The notes beneath the pieces are model-generated. The model was not told the origin of the DNA and searched no databases. It saw only the letters and a program-made list of their open reading frames with translations. The position numbers and the translations under genes were made by a program. Below are positions 56,601-64,000 of a DNA stretch of 64,000 nt, piece by piece. The stretch comes from Mikania micrantha (taxonomy: Eukaryota > Streptophyta > Magnoliopsida > Asterales > Asteraceae): positions 49,741,484 to 49,805,483 of the forward strand of contig CM018697.1 of assembly GCA_009363875.1 (NCBI GenBank), given 5' to 3'. Positions within the stretch are counted from its first letter, which is position 1; each line of letters opens with the position of its first letter.

Positions 56601-57034
56601 CATGTTGCGGGCTAGCATTATAAGAGGCAAACGCTCGGCATGGCGCAGGGTTGGTTGTATTGTTATTGAATTATCACATGTTATATTATTACTGATTGTG
56701 TCATATTATTAAACTCATGTTCTCACCAACTTTTTAGTTGACGTATTTTAGCATGTCTTTCAGGTTGAATTGGTAAGAGTAGGAGAACCGGATGAGCACT
56801 TAGAGGAATAGTGATGGCTTAGAGTGGAGTGGACTTTAAAAACAATTTTATGATTATTGAATAATGTTTGATTTGGGCCCTGCGTGGCAATTTAGACAAT
56901 TTGTGATGTGTTGGATATTTTATTTGCTTTAGATTGCTTTGGGCTATGGATTATTTAAACTATGCTTCCGCAAAGTTAGTTAAATGATTAAATCAATCGT
57001 CATACCCTCAATCTCCCAGGGTTGGGGTGTGACA
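53293..57034 (+). repeat. Gyp2 5' LTR (3742 bp)
   Basis: TGTGACAACACG...GGGGTGTGACA. It contains a run of 38 A (53620-53657), TA/CA-rich microsatellite DNA (53850-54200), a pyrimidine-rich stretch, and near the 3' end TATAAAAG (56481-56488), giving a long U3 of about 3.2 kb. Short ORFs inside are low-complexity. No gene is seen. Confidence 0.93.
56481..56488 (+). promoter_or_regulatory. Gyp2 LTR TATA box
   Basis: TATAAAAG follows GGGTGGGCCT, about 550 bp before the LTR end. It is the best TATA match in the 3' part of the LTR. Confidence 0.55.
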
Positions 57035-57037
57035 GGT

Positions 57038-57051
57038 TGGTATCAGAGCCC
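57038..57051 (+). other. Gyp2 primer-binding site
   Basis: TGGTATCAGAGCCC, three bases after the 5' LTR, complementary to initiator-Met tRNA. Confidence 0.93.
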
Positions 57052-57215
57052 AAGGTTATAGGGAATGAGGTGCCTTAGTATACCTAAGACTATAACCGAG
57101 AGAATTGGGACAAATAGGTAGGAAAAATAAGGAACTTAGGAATTAGGAAATATTGCTTTAGGAAATCTATGACAAGTTAAATTATCAAATATTCTAATTA
57201 ATTTATTGCAGGAAA
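57052..57215 (+). other. Gyp2 leader with a candidate 3' splice site
   Basis: CTAATTAATTTATTGCAG|G ends three bases before the ATG of the extra ORF (57216). A possible donor GTAGGAAAA lies at about 57117. Splicing is an inference. Confidence 0.4.
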
Positions 57216-57905
57216 ATGGATTCAAAGGGTAAGGGAATCAACAAGAGCGGACCATCAAGCCGACCACGAGTTTTCGCAAGGAGAGATTTCCCACCAGCGG
57301 TTCGCGAGGAGTTACATCGACAGTTTCCGCAACACTATAGTCCGCTGCCAGAGGATGCATACTTCTCTTCATCAGAGTCGGAGCCAATGGAGTATAATGA
57401 TGCTGCATCTACTACGCCCAGTAGATCTCGCACTAGATCTATGTCTCCTCCCTTACCCCGTATTGAACCTAGTGACGGACCTGTTAGGAGACCCACACCT
57501 GTTATGGGAGCGAGGCCGGGAGCCTCCATGTCTTTTCGTGTGCCCAGGAGTGGACCTCTTTATCCTACCATGGGAGAACCTGATCTGGTTCAGCCCGCGC
57601 GTCATAGCGTGCACTTAGGGCATTCTGCTCGCCATGGGATGGATATGGCGGGTCCGAGTAGGAGCAGAGCTGTAGATGTCAACCCGCAGAGAGAAGAAAA
57701 CTACATGCTGTGGTCTGCTATGTTCGAACAGGAAAAGAAGGCAACCCAACTAGCGGAACAATTCCAAAGGCATGTCGGAGCAGTCACACTGCAACTGGAA
57801 ATGACACGCAAAGAACTGAAGGAGACCCGTGAGGCTCGACAGGCAACAAAGAAGAAGGGATTCTTTGCAACTGTGTGGGATTCACTACGTGGGAAGAAGA
57901 CTTAG
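57216..57905 (+). CDS. Gyp2 extra ORF upstream of gag (229 codons)
   Basis: An intact ORF between PBS and gag, not a standard gypsy gene. The N-terminus is basic and Ser/Pro/Arg-rich (PSSRPRVFARRDFPPAVREE), followed by a Ser/Glu patch and Arg/Ser/Pro stretches. The last 80 residues form a likely coiled coil (ATQLAEQFQRHVG to ELKETREARQATKKKG) ending in a basic amphipathic tail. No zinc knuckle, signal peptide or membrane segment. It might be an accessory nucleic-acid-binding or Gag-like protein. I do not recognise the family. Base composition changes from AT-rich leader to GC-richer coding here, which supports real coding. Its ATG is preceded by a 3'-splice-like sequence. Confidence 0.7.
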   Translation: MDSKGKGINKSGPSSRPRVFARRDFPPAVREELHRQFPQHYSPLPEDAYFSSSESEPMEYNDAASTTPSRSRTRSMSPPLPRIEPSDGPVRRPTPVMGARPGASMSFRVPRSGPLYPTMGEPDLVQPARHSVHLGHSARHGMDMAGPSRSRAVDVNPQREENYMLWSAMFEQEKKATQLAEQFQRHVGAVTLQLEMTRKELKETREARQATKKKGFFATVWDSLRGKKT

Positions 57906-58345
57906 GGACTGATTTTTTTTTATTTTTCATTATGAATTATGTCATTTGATGTACTATGAGACAATATGGGATTGCATGCCCAAATCTTGATGTATTATGA
58001 AACAATTGGGATTGATAGGGATATTTTCCCTGATGGTGCATTGGAAACATGATGGTGAAACATTTTGAATTATGTAATGAATGGGTTGAAACATTGAGAA
58101 ATTTGGTTTCTATGAATTATTATTGGTTGTCATGATGAATGAATGTGATAATATGATACATCATGAGATATTTTGGATGTATGATTTTAAATGTATGGAT
58201 TTGAATTGGTTGCCTAAATATATTTTTTTTGTTTTCTCTTTAACAATTGTTATCTATGAATATGACACAATAGTGAAACTAAATTAATTGCTCAATAATG
58301 ACTAATAACAATAATTTTCTCTACGTGTGAAACTCATGATATAGA
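57906..58345 (+). other. Gyp2 noncoding gap between extra ORF and gag
   Basis: 440 bp, AT-rich, with repeated TGATGTA(C/T)TATGA and ATGGTG words but no ORF. Gag initiation downstream of the 229-codon ORF would need splicing, a second transcript or internal initiation. CATGATATAG|AATG at the gag start is a weak acceptor candidate. Confidence 0.7.
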
Positions 58346-61300
58346 ATGCCTCCCCGACGTAGCCAACGACTAAACCGTGGTCAACTCAATGCGGGAGCAA
58401 ATCCAAATCCGCGAGCTGGACGAAGAAGGAATCCACCACCACCTCCCCCGGAAAACTCAGTGAATCACGCTGAAAATGAAGAAAACCCCTTGGAGGGCAA
58501 CCCAAATGCAGGAGGAAATGAAGGAGACCGGAACAGGGAAGACAGAATAACTGATCTTATCACTAGACATATCCAAAACGCGATACCTACCATCGCCGCG
58601 CAAATCAGGGCTGATATGAATATAGAAAATCAAAACGAAAATGCCCACGGAGCTGGAGGGCCAGAAATCGAACAAGTAGAAACAGAAGAACGTAAGGGAT
58701 GTTCATACAAGACCTTTATGGCCTGCAAACCCAAAGATTTTGAAGGAAAGGACGGTGCAGTAGGAGCAATAAGGTGGTTGGAAGACATGGAGTCAGTGTT
58801 AGATATCAGCGACTGCAAGGAAGAAAACAAGGTGAAATATGCGACTCACTCACTTAAGGGATCTGCGTTAACCTGGTGGAACACCATTGTCAAGACAAGG
58901 GGACGAAATGCCATTAAGACCATGAAATGGAAGGATTTTAGGGATATTGTTACTGAAAAATTCTGCCCGATTAATGAACTGGAAAGAATCGAAGCAGAAT
59001 TTCTAGCACATGAAATGGTTGGATTGGACCACACCAAATACATCAATCGATTCAATGAGATGGCGTTACTCGTACCACACTTAGTTACCCCTGAGACTAA
59101 AAGGATTGGAAGATACATTTGGGGTTTAGCACCACAAATTAGGGGATATGTCAGGACGGCAAGGCCAGCTACTTTTCAGTCTGCAGTAGAGCTGGGAGGA
59201 ACGCTTACTGATGAAATTGTGAGATGTGGGAAGATAAACCAAGAAAAAGTGGGAGATAAGCGGAAGGGGCAGGATAACAGGAATGATAGGAAAGGAGATC
59301 ACAAGTTTAGGAGGTTTGAAGGAAGGAAAAATGATTTTGGCAAGGTAAGGGATTCGACTGTACCCAGGCCCGGGAGAAAGCTATACCTAGGAACAAATCC
59401 TTGGTGTGACAAATGCAAGATACATCACCAAGGAGAATGCAATCCAAAGTATTGCTTTAAGTGCAAGAAAGCAGGACATCTCCTTAAGGATTGTAGGGCC
59501 AAGGATATAGCTAGGTGTTATGAATGCGGAGACCCTGGACATTTGAGGAATGTGTGCCCGAAATTGAAGAAAGATAAGCAGCAGAAAGCAACCGGAAGAG
59601 CATTCGTACTTACCGCAACAGAAGCGCAGAAAGATCCGGAAATGATAACGGGTACGTTCCTTTTAAACAATCATGTTGCTAATGTATTGATTGATACGGG
59701 TGCCACATTTAGCTTTATATCCACAAAATTCCGATCCTTACTCAATAAGCAACCTACTAGATTGAAAGATATATGTGAAGTAGAGATAGCCACTGGAAAA
59801 GTGATAAGTATAAAAGAAATGTTTAAAGAATGTGAATTAGTTATGGAAGGACAAAAGTTTAAGATTGATTTACTGCCTATAGAATTAGGAGGCTTTGATG
59901 TAGTTATTGGAATGGATTGGCTAACCCTGAATAAGGTAGAGCTTAACTGTGAACATAAGACTATGATAATTCCTTTAGTCAACAATAAGAAGGTAATCGT
60001 GATTGGACATAAGGTGAAAGAATTTCCACAAATCATTTCGTATGCAAAGACGAAGAAGTATTCAAGGAAGGGAAATATGATTTACTTGGCCTATGTAGTC
60101 ATCAAGAAGGAAGAAACAGTACCTAAGGAAATACCAATCGTATCTGAATATATGGATGTATTCCCTGAAGAGCTGCCAGGAATGCCGGCACCAAGACAGG
60201 TGGAATTCCGTATTGATTTGATACCAGGAGCAGCACCCGTAGCTAAAGCACCATATCGCTTAGCGCCATCCGAAATGCAAGAAATGGTGACTCAAATACA
60301 AGAGCTGATGGATAAAGGCTTTATAAGACCGAGCTTTTCTCCATGGGGAGCCCCAGTGTTATTCGTGAAGAAGAAAGATGGAACGTTGAGAATGTGCATC
60401 GACTACCGAGAGCTAAACAAAGTTACTATAAAGAATCGTTATCCACTCCCCAGAATCGATGATTTGTTTGATCAACTTCAAGGGGCAAGCTATTTTTCAA
60501 AGATAGATTTAAGATCGGGATATCATCAATTGAGAGTTAGGGATGAGGATGTTCCTAAAACCGCGTTCAGAACTCGTTACGGACATTACGAGTTTATGGT
60601 AATGCCTTTTGGGCTTACAAACGCACCTGCTGTGTTTATGGATCTCATGAACCGGGTGTGTAAACCATACCTGGATAAATTCGTGATAGTATTCATTGAT
60701 GATATACTAATATACTCGAAGAATGCGAAGGATCATGAAGAGCACCTACGAAAGACGCTAGAACTCTTAAGGAAGGAAAAGTTATTTGCTAAGCTGAGCA
60801 AATGTGAATTTTGGATGAGAGAAGTACAATTCTTGGGGCACATTATAAACGAAGAAGGAATACAAGTAGACCCTTCAAAGATAGAGGCAATTAAGGAATG
60901 GGAGACACCCAGAACTCCTACCGAGATAAGGCAATTTTTAGGATTGGCCGGTTATTACCGAAGATTTATTGAGAATTTCTCGAAAATGGCACTACCGTTA
61001 ACTACATTAACTCAGAAGAAAGTGACTTTTGAATGGGGAGAAAAACAACAAGAAGCATTCGACACTCTAAAGCAAAGGTTATGTAGTGCACCCATATTAT
61101 CCTTACCAGAAGGGAATGAAGATTTCGTGGTGTACTGTGATGCTTCTAGAATGGGACTAGGTTGTGTGTTAATGCAAAGGAAGAAAGTAATTGCATACGC
61201 ATCACGACAATTGAAAACACATGAGAAAAACTACACCACCCATGACTTAGAATTAGGAGCGGTAGTATTTGCTCTAAAGATATGGAGACACTACTTATAT

Positions 61301-62965
61301 GGAACGAATTGTGTAATCTATACGGATCACAAGAGTTTACAACATATACTCGATCAGAAAATACTGAATATGAGACAAAGGAGATGGGTAGAATTGTTAA
61401 GTGATTACGACTGTGAAATCCGGTACCATCCGGGAAAGGCAAATGTGGTAGCAGACGCTTTGAGTCGAAAAGAAAGAGAGATTCCACTAAGAGTAAAAGC
61501 CCTAAAAATGACAGTAGCGATTGACCTAAAAGAAAACATACTTAAAGTGCAACAGGAAGCCTTAACCAAGGAAAACTCAAGGGAAGAATCACTGACAAAA
61601 AGTGAGAAGCAATTTGATGAAGAAGATCAAGGTGGGTTAAAGGCATATAAAGGGAGGATATGGATACCACTGCATGGGGGTATGAGAGAAATAATTTTAG
61701 GAGAAGCCCATAAGTCCAGATACTCAGTGCACCCCGGTGGTGACAAAATGTACCAGGAGTTAAAAGAAAAATTCTGGTGGCCGGGATTAAAAAGATCAAT
61801 AGCAGAATACATCAGCAAATGCCTGACTTGTGCAAGAGTAAAAGCAGAGCATCAAAAGCCATCTGGATTGTTACAACAACCCGAAATACCTGCATGGAAA
61901 TGGGAACAAGTTACTATGGATTTTGTAACCAAGCTACCTCGGACCACCAGTGGTCATGACTCAATATGGGTAGTCGTTGATAGATTAACAAAGACGGCAC
62001 ACTTTTTACCTATAAGGGAAGACTACAAAATGGATAAGTTAGCGAAGATTTACATGAATGAAATCGTGTCGAGACACGGAGTGCCAATATCAATAATCTC
62101 AGATAGAGATAGTCGCTTCACCTCAAGATTTTGGCAAACACTTCAAGAAGCTCTGGGAACCAAATTAAAACTAAGTACGGCTTACCATCCTCAAACGGAT
62201 GGGCAAAGTGAAAGAACTATTCAGACATTGGAAGACATGTTGAGAGCGTGCGTAATAGATTTTGGAGGAAGTTGGGACACCCATTTGCCATTAGTTGAAT
62301 TCTCCTATAATAACAGCTACCATACTAGTATTCAAGCCGCTCCGTTTGAAGCATTATATGGGAGAAAGTGTAGATCACCCCTATGTTGGAATGAAATAGG
62401 TGAGAACAAATTAACAGGGCCTGAGATCGTGCAAGAAACTACTGACAAGATCCATAAAATCAAGGAGAGGATGAAAGCAGCTCAAGACCGACAAAAGAGT
62501 TATGCAGATAAGAGACGAAAGCCGTTGGAGTTCAGTATAGGAGATAAAGTCATGCTAAAGGTATCACCATGGAAGGGTACGGTACGCTTTGGTAAACATG
62601 GGAAGTTGAACCCCCGGTATATTGGACCCTTTAAAATTTTAGCAAGAGTGGGACTTGTAGCTTATCAGCTAGAACTTCCATTGGAATTAGAAGGAATACA
62701 TGATGTGTTTCATGTGTCAAACCTCAAGAAATGTTTAGTGGACGAAAGTTTGATCATACCTTACAAAGAAGCAAAGGTCAATAAACAATTGCAATTCATG
62801 GAGGAACCTGTAGAAATCATGGACAAGCAGATCAAGAAGTTGAGGCGTAGTAAGATACCAATTGTAAAAGTACGTTGGGATTCCAAACGAGGGCCTGAGT
62901 TTACTTGGGAAAAAGAATCGGAGATACGTAAGAAGTACCCTCAACTATTTCAAACTACAAGTTGA
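58346..62965 (+). CDS. Gyp2 gag-pol polyprotein (1539 codons, intact)
   Basis: A single open frame with every domain in gypsy order. Gag core is at about residues 115-300. Zinc knuckles CFKCKKAGHLLKDC and CYECGDPGHLRNVC lie at about 368-403. Aspartic protease is VLIDTGATFSF (about 446-456). RT has YRELNKVTIKNRYPLPRIDD and catalytic FIDDILIYS (about 782-790). RNase H begins at VVYCDASRMGLG (about 928). Integrase has an HHCC zinc site (about 1115-1165), catalytic Asp in TMDFV (about 1191) and in SDRDSRF (about 1252), and Glu in SERTIQTLEDML (about 1290). The C-terminal EEPVEIMDKQIKKLRR...VKVRWDSKRGPEFTWEKE is chromodomain-like, which may direct integration to heterochromatin. No stop or frameshift, so it is potentially active. 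Confidence 0.96.
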   Translation: MPPRRSQRLNRGQLNAGANPNPRAGRRRNPPPPPPENSVNHAENEENPLEGNPNAGGNEGDRNREDRITDLITRHIQNAIPTIAAQIRADMNIENQNENAHGAGGPEIEQVETEERKGCSYKTFMACKPKDFEGKDGAVGAIRWLEDMESVLDISDCKEENKVKYATHSLKGSALTWWNTIVKTRGRNAIKTMKWKDFRDIVTEKFCPINELERIEAEFLAHEMVGLDHTKYINRFNEMALLVPHLVTPETKRIGRYIWGLAPQIRGYVRTARPATFQSAVELGGTLTDEIVRCGKINQEKVGDKRKGQDNRNDRKGDHKFRRFEGRKNDFGKVRDSTVPRPGRKLYLGTNPWCDKCKIHHQGECNPKYCFKCKKAGHLLKDCRAKDIARCYECGDPGHLRNVCPKLKKDKQQKATGRAFVLTATEAQKDPEMITGTFLLNNHVANVLIDTGATFSFISTKFRSLLNKQPTRLKDICEVEIATGKVISIKEMFKECELVMEGQKFKIDLLPIELGGFDVVIGMDWLTLNKVELNCEHKTMIIPLVNNKKVIVIGHKVKEFPQIISYAKTKKYSRKGNMIYLAYVVIKKEETVPKEIPIVSEYMDVFPEELPGMPAPRQVEFRIDLIPGAAPVAKAPYRLAPSEMQEMVTQIQELMDKGFIRPSFSPWGAPVLFVKKKDGTLRMCIDYRELNKVTIKNRYPLPRIDDLFDQLQGASYFSKIDLRSGYHQLRVRDEDVPKTAFRTRYGHYEFMVMPFGLTNAPAVFMDLMNRVCKPYLDKFVIVFIDDILIYSKNAKDHEEHLRKTLELLRKEKLFAKLSKCEFWMREVQFLGHIINEEGIQVDPSKIEAIKEWETPRTPTEIRQFLGLAGYYRRFIENFSKMALPLTTLTQKKVTFEWGEKQQEAFDTLKQRLCSAPILSLPEGNEDFVVYCDASRMGLGCVLMQRKKVIAYASRQLKTHEKNYTTHDLELGAVVFALKIWRHYLYGTNCVIYTDHKSLQHILDQKILNMRQRRWVELLSDYDCEIRYHPGKANVVADALSRKEREIPLRVKALKMTVAIDLKENILKVQQEALTKENSREESLTKSEKQFDEEDQGGLKAYKGRIWIPLHGGMREIILGEAHKSRYSVHPGGDKMYQELKEKFWWPGLKRSIAEYISKCLTCARVKAEHQKPSGLLQQPEIPAWKWEQVTMDFVTKLPRTTSGHDSIWVVVDRLTKTAHFLPIREDYKMDKLAKIYMNEIVSRHGVPISIISDRDSRFTSRFWQTLQEALGTKLKLSTAYHPQTDGQSERTIQTLEDMLRACVIDFGGSWDTHLPLVEFSYNNSYHTSIQAAPFEALYGRKCRSPLCWNEIGENKLTGPEIVQETTDKIHKIKERMKAAQDRQKSYADKRRKPLEFSIGDKVMLKVSPWKGTVRFGKHGKLNPRYIGPFKILARVGLVAYQLELPLELEGIHDVFHVSNLKKCLVDESLIIPYKEAKVNKQLQFMEEPVEIMDKQIKKLRRSKIPIVKVRWDSKRGPEFTWEKESEIRKKYPQLFQTTS

Positions 62966-62999
62966 CTATGACAAAGCAAATTTCGAGGACGAAATTTCT

Positions 63000-63014
63000 A
63001 CAAGTAGGGGAGAC
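63000..63014 (+). other. Gyp2 polypurine tract
   Basis: ACAAGTAGGGGAGAC directly before the 3' LTR, after TTTCGAGGACGAAATTTC, a sequence usual at this place in chromoviruses. Confidence 0.85.
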
Positions 63015-63336
63015 TGTGACAACACGCGAATCAGGTTTATATTAAAACTTTAAATTTCGATGCATTTTGTTAATATGTTTAGATAAACACACTTCTTAGA
63101 AACATTAAGTAGAGAAATTATGTCATTAGTTGAGAACAATAGAACGCCCATGCCATAAAAATTTAGAAACAAGAATTCTCCTACGAAACATAATATATCC
63201 TTGTGACACAACGAGTGAAAATAATGTGAAACAATGATTTCACATATCCATATATGTATGTATTTATTTTTAAGCTTGTTTAAAAATATGATAATTATAA
63301 TGTCTAATGTTAAATTAATTCTAATAAATGATTATC

Positions 63337-63390
<54 letters not shown>

Positions 63391-64000
63391 TATATGTATG
63401 TCACGACATACACACATAGTAACATATATGTTCACATTTTGTTTATACATACATACATGCATAGGTGATTTAAATAAATAAAGCACAACTCTTTATAGTA
63501 TCTACACATAACATCATGTTATGTATATAGAATAATTGTCCCTACATGCATGGGTATATCATGACTCACATACCTACATATATTCGGTATATATATATAT
63601 ATACACACACGGTTACATTTCATATATATATAAACATATATACATACGTTAGACACACACATACAACAAACAAAAACCTTACACCACCTTTTAATTTACC
63701 CAATCCCTTCCCATGCATTAGCATCAAATCAAAGAAAATATATATATGTAATACTATCTTTAAACTTTGACATCCTCACACACATATACACGATACATAT
63801 ATATATATATCAAAGGTGTGCATATATACGTATGATACACATACATATACATGCCTCTCTCCTTGTTCTCGACACACACACATTCTTATACATATATGTA
63901 TATATTCGACACATATACACACACACTACAAACACTAGAAAACAAAACCCCACATATTCCCATCTCTTCACCTCTTCTACACCCAATCCACTCTTCCTCT
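63015..64000 (+). repeat. Gyp2 3' LTR, first 986 bp
   Basis: Aligns with 53293-54269. The only difference noted is the A run (63342-63388, 47 A, against 38 A). Cut by the window edge. Confidence 0.94.

Larger units (their letters stand above)
53293..64000 (+). mobile_element. Gyp2: young Ty3/gypsy chromovirus (Tekay/Del-like), 3' end beyond the window
   Basis: 5' LTR 53293-57034, PBS 57038-57051, an extra ORF (57216-57905), gag-pol (58346-62965), polypurine tract, 3' LTR from 63015 cut by the window edge. The 986 bp of 3' LTR visible match the 5' LTR base for base as far as I can see, except for poly-A length. Long LTRs and a C-terminal chromodomain-like region fit the Tekay/Del lineage. The lineage name is from memory of the family and should be tested. 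Confidence 0.93.

Overview
The window is plant nuclear DNA made almost entirely of LTR retrotransposons. I see no host gene, rRNA gene, tRNA gene or CRISPR array. All but one primer-binding site match the 3' end of plant initiator-Met tRNA (TGGTATCAGAGC...). The elements are Ty1/copia elements with an additional ORF after pol (SIRE/Maximus type) and a Ty3/gypsy element with a C-terminal chromodomain-like region and very long LTRs (Tekay/Del type). This points to a large dicot genome. The protein style resembles Asteraceae elements, but that is an impression from memory and was not tested by a search.

Names used here. Gyp1 (1-1271, +) is a gypsy pol fragment. Cop1 (1272-52651, -) is an old copia element with its 3' half missing. 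Cop2 (4597-51431, -) is a copia element of about 13.4 kb once insertions are removed, inserted in Cop1 gag (TSD CAAAC). NA1 (5484-38904, -) is a gag-only non-autonomous element inserted in the extra ORF (aORF) of Cop2 (TSD GTACC). NA2 (6453-31887, -) is the same family, inserted in the 3' noncoding part of NA1 (TSD ATTTT). Cop3 (7050-20665, -) is a nearly complete 13.6-kb copia element inserted in the 3' noncoding part of NA2 (TSD CATAC). NA3 (23902-29907, +) is a third gag-only copy, inserted in NA2 gag (TSD TCTTC). All five TSD pairs were read directly, so the order of insertion is fixed: Cop1, Cop2, NA1, NA2, then Cop3 and NA3. To the right, 52652-53292 is unassigned DNA with a 28-bp minisatellite. 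Gyp2 (53293 to beyond 64000, +) is a young gypsy element with an intact 1539-codon gag-pol ORF and an additional ORF ahead of gag.

How the parts may work together. Cop3 and Cop2 encode gag, pol and a long aORF product with coiled coils and basic clusters but no visible membrane segment. The NA elements have gag, the first codons of protease and the 3' noncoding region, and must borrow pol. They share LTR ends, spacer repeats and short iterated motifs with Cop3, which makes a Cop3-like element the likely helper.

The most striking pattern is that each copia family carries its own short dyad motif built on TTCG/CGAA: AGGTTCG/CGAACCT in Cop3 and NA, CATTCG/CGAATG in Cop2, TATTCGAA or ACACGAA in Cop1. 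The motif is iterated only in noncoding DNA: in U3 just upstream of the TATA box, in the leader before gag and, in Cop2 and Cop3, again around a TATA-like box upstream of the aORF. A second conserved pattern is the gag/pol border, where the gag stop TAA lies inside a branch-point-like (C/T)TAAT followed by a T/G-rich tract and TGCAG|G in all four families. Together they suggest an element-specific regulatory system, possibly served by the aORF protein, and RNA splicing at the gag/pol border. Both are hypotheses from sequence only.
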